Assembly: GCA_016933835.1 (NCBI GenBank)
Contig: JAFGAC010000109.1
Span: 1-64,000, forward strand
Reading direction: 5' to 3'
Length of the DNA stretch: 64,000 nt
Origin: Clostridiales bacterium
GTDB taxonomy: Bacteria > Bacillota > Clostridia > Peptostreptococcales > Acidaminobacteraceae
Positions 1 to 7,923 of the stretch are shown here, one piece after another. The notes under the pieces are model-generated. The model was not told the DNA's origin, ran no database searches, and saw nothing but the letters and a program-made list of their open reading frames with translations. The stretch's first letter is position 1. Each line of letters begins with the position of its first letter. Both the position numbers and the translations under genes were made by a program.

Positions 1-279
1 AACAGAAAAACTGTAGATAAGTATTTTAATGCGTACAAAGCTGATTTAAATCAACTAGAGTCGGAAGATATAAATACTAAAGAAATCTAGGAAAAGATTG
101 TAGCACCTCCTGAATACAATTCAAGTAATAGGCGTCCCTATAAGTACACAGCTGAAATCGATGCTATTCTTGATCGAATACTTGCATCTGAGTATGAGAA
201 AAGGAAGTTATTAGGTGGATTTGAAGTGTTCTTTCACGACCAGACTTTATTAAAACTAGTGAGAGATGAATTGCTCTAA
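1..279 (+). pseudogene. Decayed IS21-family IstA transposase fragment
   Basis: Reading frame 1 gives a protein-like stretch (starts NRKTVDKYFNAYKADL, later KIVAPPEYNSSNRRPYKYT and ILASEYEKRKLL) that resembles the N-terminal part of IS21-type IstA transposases, just after the helix-turn-helix. It is interrupted by a TAG at 88-90 and then loses similarity before a TAA at 277-279. The start lies outside the window and no downstream DDE core or istB gene follows, so this is a dead remnant. The family call is from memory of IstA sequences and is not confirmed by search. Confidence 0.6.
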
Positions 280-389
280 GTACTGGTATAAGAGGCGTGT
301 ATTAGGTTTCGTGTTTGAACCAGACTTTATTCTAAAAGGACAACTGATTCTGTTAATTTTAAATTAATTTTTCTTTTAAATTTTTAACA
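280..389. other. Non-coding, probably decayed mobile DNA
   Basis: No reading frame of note and no clear signal. It includes a second copy of the phrase ACCAGACTTTATT (317-329; first near 239-250), suggesting small duplications in a decayed element. Confidence 0.3.
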
Positions 390-429
390 AAATAAAGGGG
401 CTATCGGGAAATAGATAGCCCCTTTATTT
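390..429. terminator. Bidirectional rho-independent terminator
   Basis: A perfect 16-bp stem (390-405 with 414-429, sequence AAATAAAGGGGCTATC and its complement) with an 8-nt loop. The A-tract on one side and T-tract on the other let it work for both strands. It would stop the reverse-strand gene ending at 518 as well as anything entering from the left. Confidence 0.85.
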
Positions 430-517
430 AATGAAATTATTCGAGTTTTCTTGAAAAAATGTCGCTGTCTATATTAAAGAGAAATACCTTGTTTTGAAAG
501 ATTTCAAAAGTTGAGTA

Positions 518-1261
518 TTAGACATAACTTGTAGAAGGTGATTCAAACATTATTTTCCATTCTACGCCGTCTTTGGATTGAAAAAAATCACCATTGCTTC
601 TCATTGCATAAAAATTTTCATCGTATATGATTTTTGAAAATTCACCATCGAGGGTATCCGGATTTATTGCTGACATGGTATTGTCTGAATATGAATAAAG
701 ACCGCGTTGTGTTGCTAGAATCACTCGATTTCCATCAGTTGCGATATCTGTGACAAATCCATAGTAGCCTTCTGAATAAGGAATTTGAGTCCATTCTGTG
801 TAATCGTTTCCAACCATGAAATTAGATTCACCGCCTGCATAATACATACCGTTACTGTAATCAATCACTAGTGCAAGATCACCGGCATGAACTTTCATAT
901 AATCGATTTCAGGTGTTGTCCAATTGAGACCGTCTTCTGAAATCATAATGAAACCGATATTATCAGTGCCGATGAATTTGCCGTCTGCATATGTAACAGC
1001 AGTCAATCCATTGTAAAAGCAACTGTTGTCACTAAGTAAAGTCCAATTTTCTGCATCGTTTGATTGCCAATAGTAGTAGCGGCTGTCGGACGTAGCCATG
1101 AAGTATTTTGAACCATCAGTAAATATGAAATTAAATGGTGAGCCTGTGTTTTCTAAAACTGTCTTAAAGTTTTCACCATCAGTTGAAACAGATATAAAAT
1201 CATAACCATATACAATCATTTTGTCGGTGACTAATGAGCATTTATTAAGATAATGATACAA
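518..1261 (-). CDS. Beta-propeller-like (BNR/WD-type) protein, probably 5'-truncated
   Basis: The 247-residue product carries repeated short motifs of the form S-x-D-G-x-x-W or S-x-D-G-E-N-F (STDGENFKT, SNDAENWTLL, SEDGLNWTT, SKDGVEWKI), which are typical of beta-propeller BNR/sialidase-like repeats in exported proteins. Unlike most such proteins it has no signal peptide. The frame opens with TTG directly after an in-frame TAA, and neither this start nor the internal ATG at 1219 has a visible ribosome binding site. The gene is therefore likely the surviving 3' part of a longer exported protein, next to a decayed IS21 piece. Function unknown. Confidence 0.5.
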   Translation of the reverse strand: MYHYLNKCSLVTDKMIVYGYDFISVSTDGENFKTVLENTGSPFNFIFTDGSKYFMATSDSRYYYWQSNDAENWTLLSDNSCFYNGLTAVTYADGKFIGTDNIGFIMISEDGLNWTTPEIDYMKVHAGDLALVIDYSNGMYYAGGESNFMVGNDYTEWTQIPYSEGYYGFVTDIATDGNRVILATQRGLYSYSDNTMSAINPDTLDGEFSKIIYDENFYAMRSNGDFFQSKDGVEWKIMFESPSTSYV

Positions 1262-1471
1262 TTATTTAAACATCAAGTCCATTTAATTCAAAAAAACAAC
1301 AAGACGAGATACCTTGTTATAGCGGAGAGGGTATCTATAATCTAATTTTTATTGTGCTGGGGAAAGAGTTATGGAGTTATTGCAACCTTGATTTTAATTG
1401 CTATACAGATAGTTATTTAGATATGCAAATAGTTTTTACTAAATGAATTCTGAGTATAAAGCTATTGATAA
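1262..1471. other. Intergenic region with a degenerate dispersed repeat
   Basis: No gene seen. Positions 1355-1385 (GGGGAAAGAGTTATGGAGTT, then ATTGCA) match the core of the GGTGCC-GGGTATGGAGTTAT repeat found at 17.5, 24.6, 25.7 and 26.0 kb. Two overlapping inverted repeats (AACAAG/CTTGTT near 1299-1320 and AGATACC/GGTATCT near 1307-1336) are also visible. Confidence 0.4.
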
Positions 1472-1497
1472 AAAAGGATGATTTTAATCATCCTTTT
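1472..1497. terminator. Terminator hairpin 3' of ccdA
   Basis: Perfect 10-bp inverted repeat AAAAGGATGA / TCATCCTTTT with a 6-nt loop, directly beyond (and touching) the ccdA stop codon. On the reverse strand the stem is followed by a T-rich stretch. Confidence 0.75.
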
Positions 1498-2180
1498 CAT
1501 GTGAGTATTGTTATTATTTTATTGACGTAATTGAAGAATACCAAGAGACCCATTCCGATGATGATGAAACCTGTGAGATATTTAATAGTGTCGTAAGTTT
1601 TTTGCTTGATGTTGATTTGTGTTATGAATCGATTTAAAAGGAATGTTGTTATGATGAACGGAACACTGAATCCCAGTGAATAAACAAGCATATAGACAAT
1701 TCCTGAATAGAGGGTCAAGGTGCTGGCCATCAGAAGAAGGATTGATCCTAGAATAGGACCTATGCAAGGCGTCCATCCAAAGCTGAAAATGACACCAAGT
1801 AAAAAAGCGTTGAAAAAAAGATTTTTTGTCGCTTTAAATTTGAATTTCTTTTCTTTGTTCAAGAAATTGAATTTTATGAAATTCATGTGGTGAAGACCAA
1901 AAATAATCATTAGTGAACCACTTAGCTTTCTGAAGAGGTCATTGTTGATGTTGAGATACCTTCCAAATGCAGTGGCTGTCAATCCAAAAAGAGAAAAGAC
2001 CAACATAAGGCCCAGAACAAAACCTAATGAAATAAGTATGTTGTCTTTTATTGATTTTTTTTCGTCATCAAAGTTTCCGGTGATGTAGCTTATGTAAAGG
2101 GGCATTAAAGGCAGAATGCAAGGGGATAAAAAAGTGAGAACGCCTGCAGTGAATACGCCTATAATTGATATAGATGTCAT
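1497..2180 (-). CDS. ccdA: CcdA-type thiol:disulfide membrane electron carrier
   Basis: A 227-residue membrane protein with about six hydrophobic segments. CcdA/DsbD-gamma proteins carry reducing equivalents from cytosolic thioredoxin to thiol proteins outside the membrane. The two family cysteines are present: Cys21 in LSPCILPL and Cys139 in GWTPCIGP. The length fits the short CcdA form rather than full DsbD. ATG start with an AAGGAGG site 7 nt upstream. It is a single-gene unit with its own promoter (2201-2229) and terminator. No cytochrome c maturation genes are nearby, so its partner is unknown; the selenoprotein glutaredoxin 2 kb away is another thiol-redox gene. Confidence 0.85.
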   Translation of the reverse strand: MTSISIIGVFTAGVLTFLSPCILPLMPLYISYITGNFDDEKKSIKDNILISLGFVLGLMLVFSLFGLTATAFGRYLNINNDLFRKLSGSLMIIFGLHHMNFIKFNFLNKEKKFKFKATKNLFFNAFLLGVIFSFGWTPCIGPILGSILLLMASTLTLYSGIVYMLVYSLGFSVPFIITTFLLNRFITQINIKQKTYDTIKYLTGFIIIGMGLLVFFNYVNKIITILT

Positions 2181-2200
2181 GTGAATTCCTCCTTATTGAT

Positions 2201-2229
2201 ATTATACGATTTTTTAACATGTTCTTGAA
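2201..2229 (-). promoter_or_regulatory. Sigma-A-type promoter for ccdA
   Basis: On the reverse strand TTCAAG (2229-2224), 17-nt spacer, TATAAT (2206-2201). The -10 box is perfect; the -35 box is a weak match. It lies about 20 nt from the ATG. Confidence 0.55.
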
Positions 2230-2293
2230 GATATTTCATTTCTATTTGAAAAGTTATAGAATGGAAGAAGAGATGTGAGAAAGGATGATATTA

Positions 2294-3721
2294 ATGAGAG
2301 TTTTAGAAAATAGAGAACCCCAAAGAGTTTTGTTTTATTTTGAAGAACTTACAAAAATACCAAGAGAGAGTGGCAATGAAAAGGCAGTCAGTGATTTTCT
2401 AGTTGAATTTGCAAAAGAAAATAAGCTTGAATATTTTCAAGACAGTGCCATGAATGTTGTTGTGAAAAAGCAAGGAAGCAAGGGATACGAAAATCATGAA
2501 GCGGTAATTTTGCAGGGACATATAGATATGGTCTGTGCAAAGGATAAAGACAAAGTCATTGATTTTAAAAAAGATTCATTGGAAATACTAGTTGATGGAG
2601 ATTTTATCCGAGCGAAAGGTACGACATTAGGAGCAGACAACGGTATTGCAGTTGCCATGTCTTTGGCATTATTAGAGGACAAAGCTGCAGTTCATCCACC
2701 ATTGGAAGTATTGTTTACAACTGAAGAAGAGACGGGCATGGGTGGTGCATCTAATGTCGACGGGAGTCTTTTTAATGGAAAAACCTTGATTAATATCGAT
2801 TCTGAAGAAGAAGGTGAGTTCTGTGTCAGCTGTGCAGGTGGTGTGAGAATCAAGTTTCATCAGCCGTATAAAACAGTAAAAAATACATACAGTAAAACTT
2901 ATGAAATTGAAATAGCGGGTTTAACTGGTGGACATTCTGGAATTGAGATTCATAAAGGAAGAGCTAATGCGATAAGGCTTTTGGGAAGAACTTTAGAGAG
3001 TCTAAGTAAGGATATCGGCATTGTGAAAGTTGATGGTGGAGAAAAAATGAATGCCATTGCCAAGAGGGCAAAGGCAGTTATCAGTGCGAATCGTGATTTG
3101 ACTGAAGATATCAAGGAGCTTGAAAAAATATTCAAGAATGAACATTTGACGACAGATGAGAAATTGGAAATGAACATCAGAGAAGTAGAGAAAGAATCCG
3201 AGATGATGAATACATCTTCAGCAAATCGGTTGATTGATGTGATGCTTTTGATGGTTAACGGCGTTCAGTCGATGTCTGCTCATATAGAAGGACTTGTAGA
3301 GAGTTCGAGCAACATAGGCGTATTATCAACTGATAAAGATGAAGTTGTCTTTGAAAGCGCGGCGCGATCTTCAGTAGAGAGTTTAAAGAAAAAAATGATT
3401 GCTCAGTTTGAATCACTTGCATCACTTTCAGGAGGCAAAGTTGTTTTAGAATCAGATTATCCTGAATGGCCATTCAATCCAGATTCTAAAATCAGAGATT
3501 TGATGAAGTCTGTCTATAAGGATATGTACGGTGAAGAGGCTAAAATAATGGCAATTCATGCGGGCCTTGAATGTGGGATACTGAAGCGTCAGATTGGCGA
3601 TATCGATATGATATCTTTTGGACCTAATATGTGGGATGTCCACACGCCGAATGAGCATGTATCTATAAGTTCTATCGAAAGAAGCTATGTATTTTTGAAA
3701 GAAGTCTTGATTAAATTATAG
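2294..3721 (+). CDS. pepD: Aminoacyl-histidine dipeptidase (peptidase D, M20C family)
   Basis: A cytosolic zinc dipeptidase that splits Xaa-His and other dipeptides, recycling imported peptides. The metal and catalytic motifs of the M20C family are readable in order: GHIDMV (His and Asp near residues 76-78), LGADNG, FTTEEETGMGG (catalytic Glu pair), NIDSEEEGEF, and the late SFGPNMWDVHTPNE with the last metal His. About 475 residues, the usual length. An ATG at 2285 directly abuts the AGAAAGG site, so the ATG at 2294 (MRVLENREP), 9 nt away, is the better start. It stands alone, fitting an organism living on peptides and amino acids. Confidence 0.9.
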   Translation: MRVLENREPQRVLFYFEELTKIPRESGNEKAVSDFLVEFAKENKLEYFQDSAMNVVVKKQGSKGYENHEAVILQGHIDMVCAKDKDKVIDFKKDSLEILVDGDFIRAKGTTLGADNGIAVAMSLALLEDKAAVHPPLEVLFTTEEETGMGGASNVDGSLFNGKTLINIDSEEEGEFCVSCAGGVRIKFHQPYKTVKNTYSKTYEIEIAGLTGGHSGIEIHKGRANAIRLLGRTLESLSKDIGIVKVDGGEKMNAIAKRAKAVISANRDLTEDIKELEKIFKNEHLTTDEKLEMNIREVEKESEMMNTSSANRLIDVMLLMVNGVQSMSAHIEGLVESSSNIGVLSTDKDEVVFESAARSSVESLKKKMIAQFESLASLSGGKVVLESDYPEWPFNPDSKIRDLMKSVYKDMYGEEAKIMAIHAGLECGILKRQIGDIDMISFGPNMWDVHTPNEHVSISSIERSYVFLKEVLIKL

Positions 3722-3791
3722 TAAAAAATCAATAACTTTAAATTTATGGGGTATCATTGAAAAAGTGGTTTTTATAAGGAGGGAAAAGAGA

Positions 3792-4037
3792 ATGATTTTA
3801 AAAAATGTCCGAGAACTTCGTGCAGAGAATGAATATCTTCGAGAAAAAAGAAGAATTGAAAGATGGGGATATTTAAGCTTTGGTTTTATATTAGGGGTAT
3901 TTTTGGCTTTCTTTGGGATAGAAATGTCTAAGAAAGATTTGCCTAGAAAAGCAAGAGACCAGTATATTGTCTATCGTGAGCGGGCTAAGAATATTGGAAA
4001 AAGAAAAGTAGAGGAAATAAAAGAAGAATTGGAATAA
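3792..4037 (+). CDS. Small single-span membrane protein of unknown function
   Basis: An 81-residue protein: a charged N-terminal helix likely to form a short coiled coil (RELRAENEYLREKRRIERW), one hydrophobic span (GYLSFGFILGVFLAFFGI), then a basic and acidic helical tail. I do not recognise a family. The ATG at 3792 is chosen because AAGGAGGG sits 7 nt upstream; a GTG at 3765 in the same frame lies upstream of that site. It follows pepD by 70 nt and ends at a strong terminator, so it may be co-transcribed with pepD. Confidence 0.65.
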   Translation: MILKNVRELRAENEYLREKRRIERWGYLSFGFILGVFLAFFGIEMSKKDLPRKARDQYIVYRERAKNIGKRKVEEIKEELE

Positions 4038-4039
4038 AG

Positions 4040-4071
4040 AAATAAGGATGCCTGAGAAGGCATCCTTATTT
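4040..4071 (+). terminator. Rho-independent terminator
   Basis: 13-bp perfect stem AAATAAGGATGCC / GGCATCCTTATTT with loop TGAGAA, followed by TTTC. Directly after the small membrane protein gene. Confidence 0.85.
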
Positions 4072-4088
4072 TCTAAATATAGAAGAAA

Positions 4089-4128
4089 AACCAACTAATC
4101 ACGATATACACTCATGATTAGCTGGTTT
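4089..4128 (-). terminator. Terminator for the selenoprotein glutaredoxin gene
   Basis: 13-bp stem (AACCAACTAATCA with TGATTAGCTGGTT, one A-C mismatch) around a 13-nt loop. Read on the reverse strand it ends in a T-rich tract (complement of AGAAGAAAAA), just after the stop codon at 4130. Confidence 0.65.
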
Positions 4129-4129
4129 C

Positions 4130-4468
4130 TTAACTTTTTACCTTAAATTTATGACTGCATTGCTTGCAGGTGATCATGAGAGTTCCCTTGTTCTTTGGGA
4201 TTCTCAACTTGCTTCTGCATTCAGGACATTCAATAATTTTGAAATTTACAAGTGACAGGATCCTTGCTTGATCAAAACCAATAGCTACTTCATTTCCAAT
4301 TATAAAAGTGGGTACCCCACGGGCACCGAAGCGTACAAGTTCTTGTTGAGCCGATTGATCCTTGGATACATCTTTTTCTATATAAGAGATACCTTGGCTT
4401 TTCAAGAATTTCTTTGCACTTGTGCAGTGTGGTCATGTAGGTGTTGTGTAAATAATGACATTTTCCAT
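4130..4468 (-). CDS. Selenocysteine-containing glutaredoxin-like protein with C-terminal zinc ribbon (in-frame TGA)
   Basis: Seen: an ATG at 4468 with GGAGGG 6 nt upstream opens a 113-codon frame containing one internal TGA at 4435-4433 (codon 12). The translation is MENVIIYTTPT-U-PHCTSAK, so TGA sits exactly where glutaredoxins have the first, reactive Cys of CPxC; Cys15 keeps the resolving position. The rest is a normal glutaredoxin/NrdH-like fold: the DVSKD turn, GVPTF with its cis-proline, and IGNEVAIGFD. Residues about 77-112 add a CPEC...CKQC zinc ribbon. Known: glutaredoxin-type selenoproteins occur in some clostridia. Inferred: TGA is read as selenocysteine. A short inverted repeat (TGCAC-AA-GTGCA, 4426-4415) follows the TGA, but I cannot confirm a SECIS. 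A gene finder would start wrongly at 4405. The role is probably cytosolic thiol or peroxide redox chemistry. Confidence 0.85.
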
Positions 4469-4596
4469 AATAAACCCTCCAAAGCTATTTTATTAATTTT
4501 AGCATAGATTTAAAAGAAGTTTTTATTATTTGTGAAAAAATGTTAAAATATTAGATGTATATGCATTTCAGCTAATTATGGAGAGTGAAAATTAAA

Positions 4597-6489
4597 ATGA
4601 GATATTCAGAAGAGCTAAAAGGTACATTGAAAATTGTATTTATATATTTGATTTTTGGATTGCTGTGGATAACATGGTCTGATTTGATTCTCACTTTGCT
4701 TATAAAAGATCCCAATCGATATGCGATGATTCAAACCTATAAAGGTTGGTTATTTATTATAATCACAGGAGGAATGCTGTTTTATCTGATAAAGACAAAT
4801 TATGATAAGATTAATCTTCTCAATGATGATTTGAATACAAAAGAAGAATTTATTCAACAAATGTACAATGATACAACGACTGCCATTGTTCAGAGAAATA
4901 TGAATGGAAAAATTTTGCGAGTCAATAAATATTTCACTCAGCTGACAGGTTATGTTAATAGTGAGGTAGTAGGAAAAGATTGTTATGAAATTTTCTCGAT
5001 AGATAAATCTGAAGGAAAAATTATTTTAGAAGAAATAGTAAGGGACAGCCAAAATAAAGACTATGAGACTAAACTGACGGGTAAGAATGGTGATGCTGTT
5101 TATATACGATGGAACAATACGGTTTTTAGAAATAATGAAGCGACAACTATTATGTCTTTTGGTGTAGATATCACAAAAGAAAAAATTAAAGAAAAAGAAT
5201 TAGAATATTATGCCTACCATGATCGTTTGACGGGTCTAGGAAACAGATATAATTTAGAGATACGGCTTAAGGAAATGATTGAGAAAGAAATTCCTTTTTC
5301 CTTGTTTCATATAGATATCAATCATTTTAATGAGCTCAACGACATTCATTCACATCAAATTGGAGATCTTTTAATTCAGAAAGTATCAAAAATGCTTAGA
5401 AGCAGATTTGAAGAAAATGATATTTATCGTTGGCCAGGTGATGAAATGATGTTAATTTCAGATGTAGTTGATATCTTTGAGATTTCAGAAAAGGCTAATG
5501 AAATATTCAGATTGCTTAACCAAAAATGGACAATCAGTCAAGTCTCAATCAATAATTCTGTGAGTGTGGGAGCTGTTATATATCCTGAGCATGGAAGGTA
5601 TTCAACAGAACTCATAAGAAATGTAGATATTGCCATTAACAAGGCAAAAGAGCAAGATGGATTTAGATTATTTGATTTTGAAATTCAACGTGAGATTGAA
5701 AATTATGTCATGATTAAAGAAAAATTAGAAAAGGCTATTTTAAACGATGAATTTATTTTTAATTTTCAACCGATTTATAACATTGAAAAACAAAAGATTG
5801 TCACATTGGAAGTGCTGCTCAGATGGTATTCTGAGGAAATTGGAGATGTGAGTCCTTCAGAATTTATCAGCATTGCTGAGAAAACTGATTTAATTATAGA
5901 AATAGACCGTTGGGTAATTAAACATGCATTTGAATTTATTGAGAAGAATGTTGAAAAACTGAAAGATATTACAGTAGCAATCAATGTTTCAACAAAGACT
6001 TTTAAGTCTTTTGAATTCATCGAGTATTTAGAGAAACTGCTAAAGTCAGTAGCAGTAGATCCAGCTCAAATTGAGTTTGAAATTACAGAGTATTCAATTA
6101 TAGATAATATAAACAGTTCTTTGATGATTATGGATTCTTTGAAGTTGCTGGGCTTTAAAATTGCACTTGATGACTTTGGAACTAAATATTCGTCATTGAA
6201 TTATCTTGGGAGATTGCCTTTTGATTATTTGAAAATTGACAAATCTTATGTTGACCATGTGCTTTTGGATGGAAAACAAAAAATAATTGTCAGCCAGTTG
6301 ATTCAATTGGCCAATAAAATAGGGATTCAGACGATTGCAGAAGGAATCGAAACAAAAGCACAGGAAGAAATTATCGCTTCATTCGGATGTGAATTGGGGC
6401 AAGGGTACTTTTTTTCAAGACCTGTCAATGAGAAAGCACTCTTCAATATACTCATAAAGGATGAGATGATCGATGAAAGTGTTTCATGA
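4597..6489 (+). CDS. Membrane PAS-GGDEF(degenerate)-EAL cyclic-di-GMP protein
   Basis: About 630 residues: two hydrophobic spans (near residues 9-40 and 50-70), a PAS domain (about 85-200), a GGDEF domain (about 205-365) and an EAL domain (about 375-625). The GGDEF signature reads WPGDEMM instead of GGDEF, so cyclase activity is doubtful. The EAL domain looks intact: EVLLRW at the EAL position, INVS, the EITEYS glutamate, DDFGTKYSSL, KIDKSYV and AEGIET. The likely activity is cyclic-di-GMP breakdown at the membrane, with the GGDEF part as a possible GTP sensor. Starts are ambiguous: ATG 4597 has GGAGAG 11 nt upstream; a GTG at 4585 is also in frame. The 3' end overlaps the next gene by 17 nt. 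Confidence 0.85.
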   Translation: MRYSEELKGTLKIVFIYLIFGLLWITWSDLILTLLIKDPNRYAMIQTYKGWLFIIITGGMLFYLIKTNYDKINLLNDDLNTKEEFIQQMYNDTTTAIVQRNMNGKILRVNKYFTQLTGYVNSEVVGKDCYEIFSIDKSEGKIILEEIVRDSQNKDYETKLTGKNGDAVYIRWNNTVFRNNEATTIMSFGVDITKEKIKEKELEYYAYHDRLTGLGNRYNLEIRLKEMIEKEIPFSLFHIDINHFNELNDIHSHQIGDLLIQKVSKMLRSRFEENDIYRWPGDEMMLISDVVDIFEISEKANEIFRLLNQKWTISQVSINNSVSVGAVIYPEHGRYSTELIRNVDIAINKAKEQDGFRLFDFEIQREIENYVMIKEKLEKAILNDEFIFNFQPIYNIEKQKIVTLEVLLRWYSEEIGDVSPSEFISIAEKTDLIIEIDRWVIKHAFEFIEKNVEKLKDITVAINVSTKTFKSFEFIEYLEKLLKSVAVDPAQIEFEITEYSIIDNINSSLMIMDSLKLLGFKIALDDFGTKYSSLNYLGRLPFDYLKIDKSYVDHVLLDGKQKIIVSQLIQLANKIGIQTIAEGIETKAQEEIIASFGCELGQGYFFSRPVNEKALFNILIKDEMIDESVS

Positions 6490-6937
6490 AAAGATGAATC
6501 AATATATTGCTGATAATGCTATAGAATGTGATCATTTGTATTTTGAAGTGTCTACACATTCAGTTGAAGAAGCGGCAATGGCAACAAATGCATCACCTGA
6601 GGACTTTGTGAAAAATATCTGTCTGATGAGTGAATCGCTTGGACTTATTGTGGCAATTGTTAAAGGAGAAAACCGTGTTTCGACAAAAAAAGTTGCAAAG
6701 ATCTTGGAAATTGCAAGACCAGAAACAGCTTCAATAGATGAAATACTTCAATTTACAGGCTACCCCATTGGAGGTGTTCCTTCCTTTGGATATGAGGCAG
6801 TCATTTTGATTGACGAGAAAGTCATGGAAAAGGATTTTGTCTACACAGGTGGAGGCACAGCCAATTCGTTGGTCAAGATTTCTACGTTGGAGTTGCTCAG
6901 AGCAAGTGGTGGAAGAATAGTGAATATCAGTAAGTAG
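6473..6937 (+). CDS. YbaK/ProX-type aminoacyl-tRNA deacylase
   Basis: A 154-residue cytosolic protein of the YbaK/EbsC family, which removes wrongly attached amino acids (for example Cys or Ala from tRNA-Pro). The family core is clear: the KNICLMSE strand, the lysine of VSTKKVAKILE, the glycine-rich GYPIGGVPSFGY and the later TGGGTANSLVKIS. The length is that of the free-standing domain. Which tRNA it edits cannot be read from sequence. It overlaps the end of the PAS-GGDEF-EAL gene by 17 nt, so the two are translationally coupled although their functions look unrelated. Confidence 0.85.
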   Translation: MKVFHEKMNQYIADNAIECDHLYFEVSTHSVEEAAMATNASPEDFVKNICLMSESLGLIVAIVKGENRVSTKKVAKILEIARPETASIDEILQFTGYPIGGVPSFGYEAVILIDEKVMEKDFVYTGGGTANSLVKISTLELLRASGGRIVNISK

Positions 6938-6984
6938 ATTTTTATGAAATGCGACACGTCCGCATTAACGTTAAAAAACAAATT

Positions 6985-7029
6985 AAAAGGTTCCAATAAA
7001 TGTACAAAACACATTTATCGGAACCTTTT
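6985..7029 (+). terminator. Strong rho-independent terminator
   Basis: 19-bp stem (6985-7003 with 7011-7029, starting AAAAGGTTCC) with one mismatch and a 7-nt loop, running into TTTTCTTATTTTC. Ends the EAL/YbaK unit; near-symmetric, so it can also act in reverse. Confidence 0.85.
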
Positions 7030-7119
7030 CTTATTTTCATTTTGTAACATTTCTTAAAAATCCCCACATAATGGAAAATTATGGTAAACTGAAATTACAA
7101 AAAAATGAGGAGGGGTAAT

Positions 7120-7923
7120 GTGAACATACCAAATTCAACAACGGGAATCTATCATATTGTATTGGGAACAAGAATTGAGGACGGGGTTTTTAAAGAACGG
7201 GAAGACTATAAAAGAATGATGGAGATTATAAAACTTTACAAGGAGTCTTTTGGCGTAAAGCTTTTGGGGTACTCTTTTACCCCTCTGTTGGTTCATCTGA
7301 TTGTAAATGATAAAAAAGGTAATTTGGGAGAATTCATACACTTGATAGTGGAAACTTACACAGCGTATTTTTATAAGGCGTATTTCATTAGTGAGATTTT
7401 TCATAATAAAATCAAGGTAAAATCGATAGATTCGTATGAGGTTTTTACAGACACGTATAAATATATACATAAAATGGGAGAGAATAGTTTAAAACGCTTT
7501 CAAATCTATGATTTTAAAAATAAAGATATTTACTTGGATGCTGATTATGTGCTTAGCGCACTGGGTTCAAAGAAAGATACATCAAAAGAAGAAATGAATA
7601 AACTGTCTGTGATGGAAATATCTGAGAGGTATCAAATTCAAATGAAGGAATTGGAGTATTTCCCACAAGAAAAGAAAACAAAGAGAATACAAAGAGCAGA
7701 AAAATTTATGGAAAGTTTTTTGACGAAGCATCATATTGCGCTTGATGATTTAAATAAGGAAGACTATTTTAATAAGAAATTGGAATTGATCAGATCATTT
7801 CGAAATCAAACAGATTTAAGCTATAGAGATATTGGTGAAATATTGGGGATGAGCCATACAAGCATCATCAGATTGTGGAAGAAAGCATATGAACAAGATA
7901 TTATTAGTCATGTTTCTCAATAG
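7120..7923 (+). CDS. Degenerate Y1/REP-associated-transposase-like protein with C-terminal HTH
   Basis: About 267 residues. The N-terminal 150 follow the Y1 (IS200/RAYT) transposase pattern: an opening TTGIYHIVLGTR strand, FGVKLLGYSFTPLLVHLIV, the KIKVKSIDSYE region and the YKYIHKMG helix. The catalytic HUH motif (usually NHVHLL) reads LLVHLIV, so the first metal His is gone, and the tyrosine helix is poorly conserved. The C-terminal 70 residues form a DnaA/Trp-repressor-like helix-turn-helix (DLSYRDIGEILGMSHTSIIRLWKKA). It is probably a non-transposing DNA-binding derivative. The GTG at 7120 with GAGGAGGGG just upstream is preferred; the ATG at 7105 would put that site inside the coding region. 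Confidence 0.65.
   Translation: MNIPNSTTGIYHIVLGTRIEDGVFKEREDYKRMMEIIKLYKESFGVKLLGYSFTPLLVHLIVNDKKGNLGEFIHLIVETYTAYFYKAYFISEIFHNKIKVKSIDSYEVFTDTYKYIHKMGENSLKRFQIYDFKNKDIYLDADYVLSALGSKKDTSKEEMNKLSVMEISERYQIQMKELEYFPQEKKTKRIQRAEKFMESFLTKHHIALDDLNKEDYFNKKLELIRSFRNQTDLSYRDIGEILGMSHTSIIRLWKKAYEQDIISHVSQ

Noticed and set aside
4130-4405. A 91-residue protein starting at ATG 4405
   Set aside because: It lacks the N-terminal strand and CxxC of a glutaredoxin and has no ribosome site; the true gene starts at 4468 and reads through TGA.
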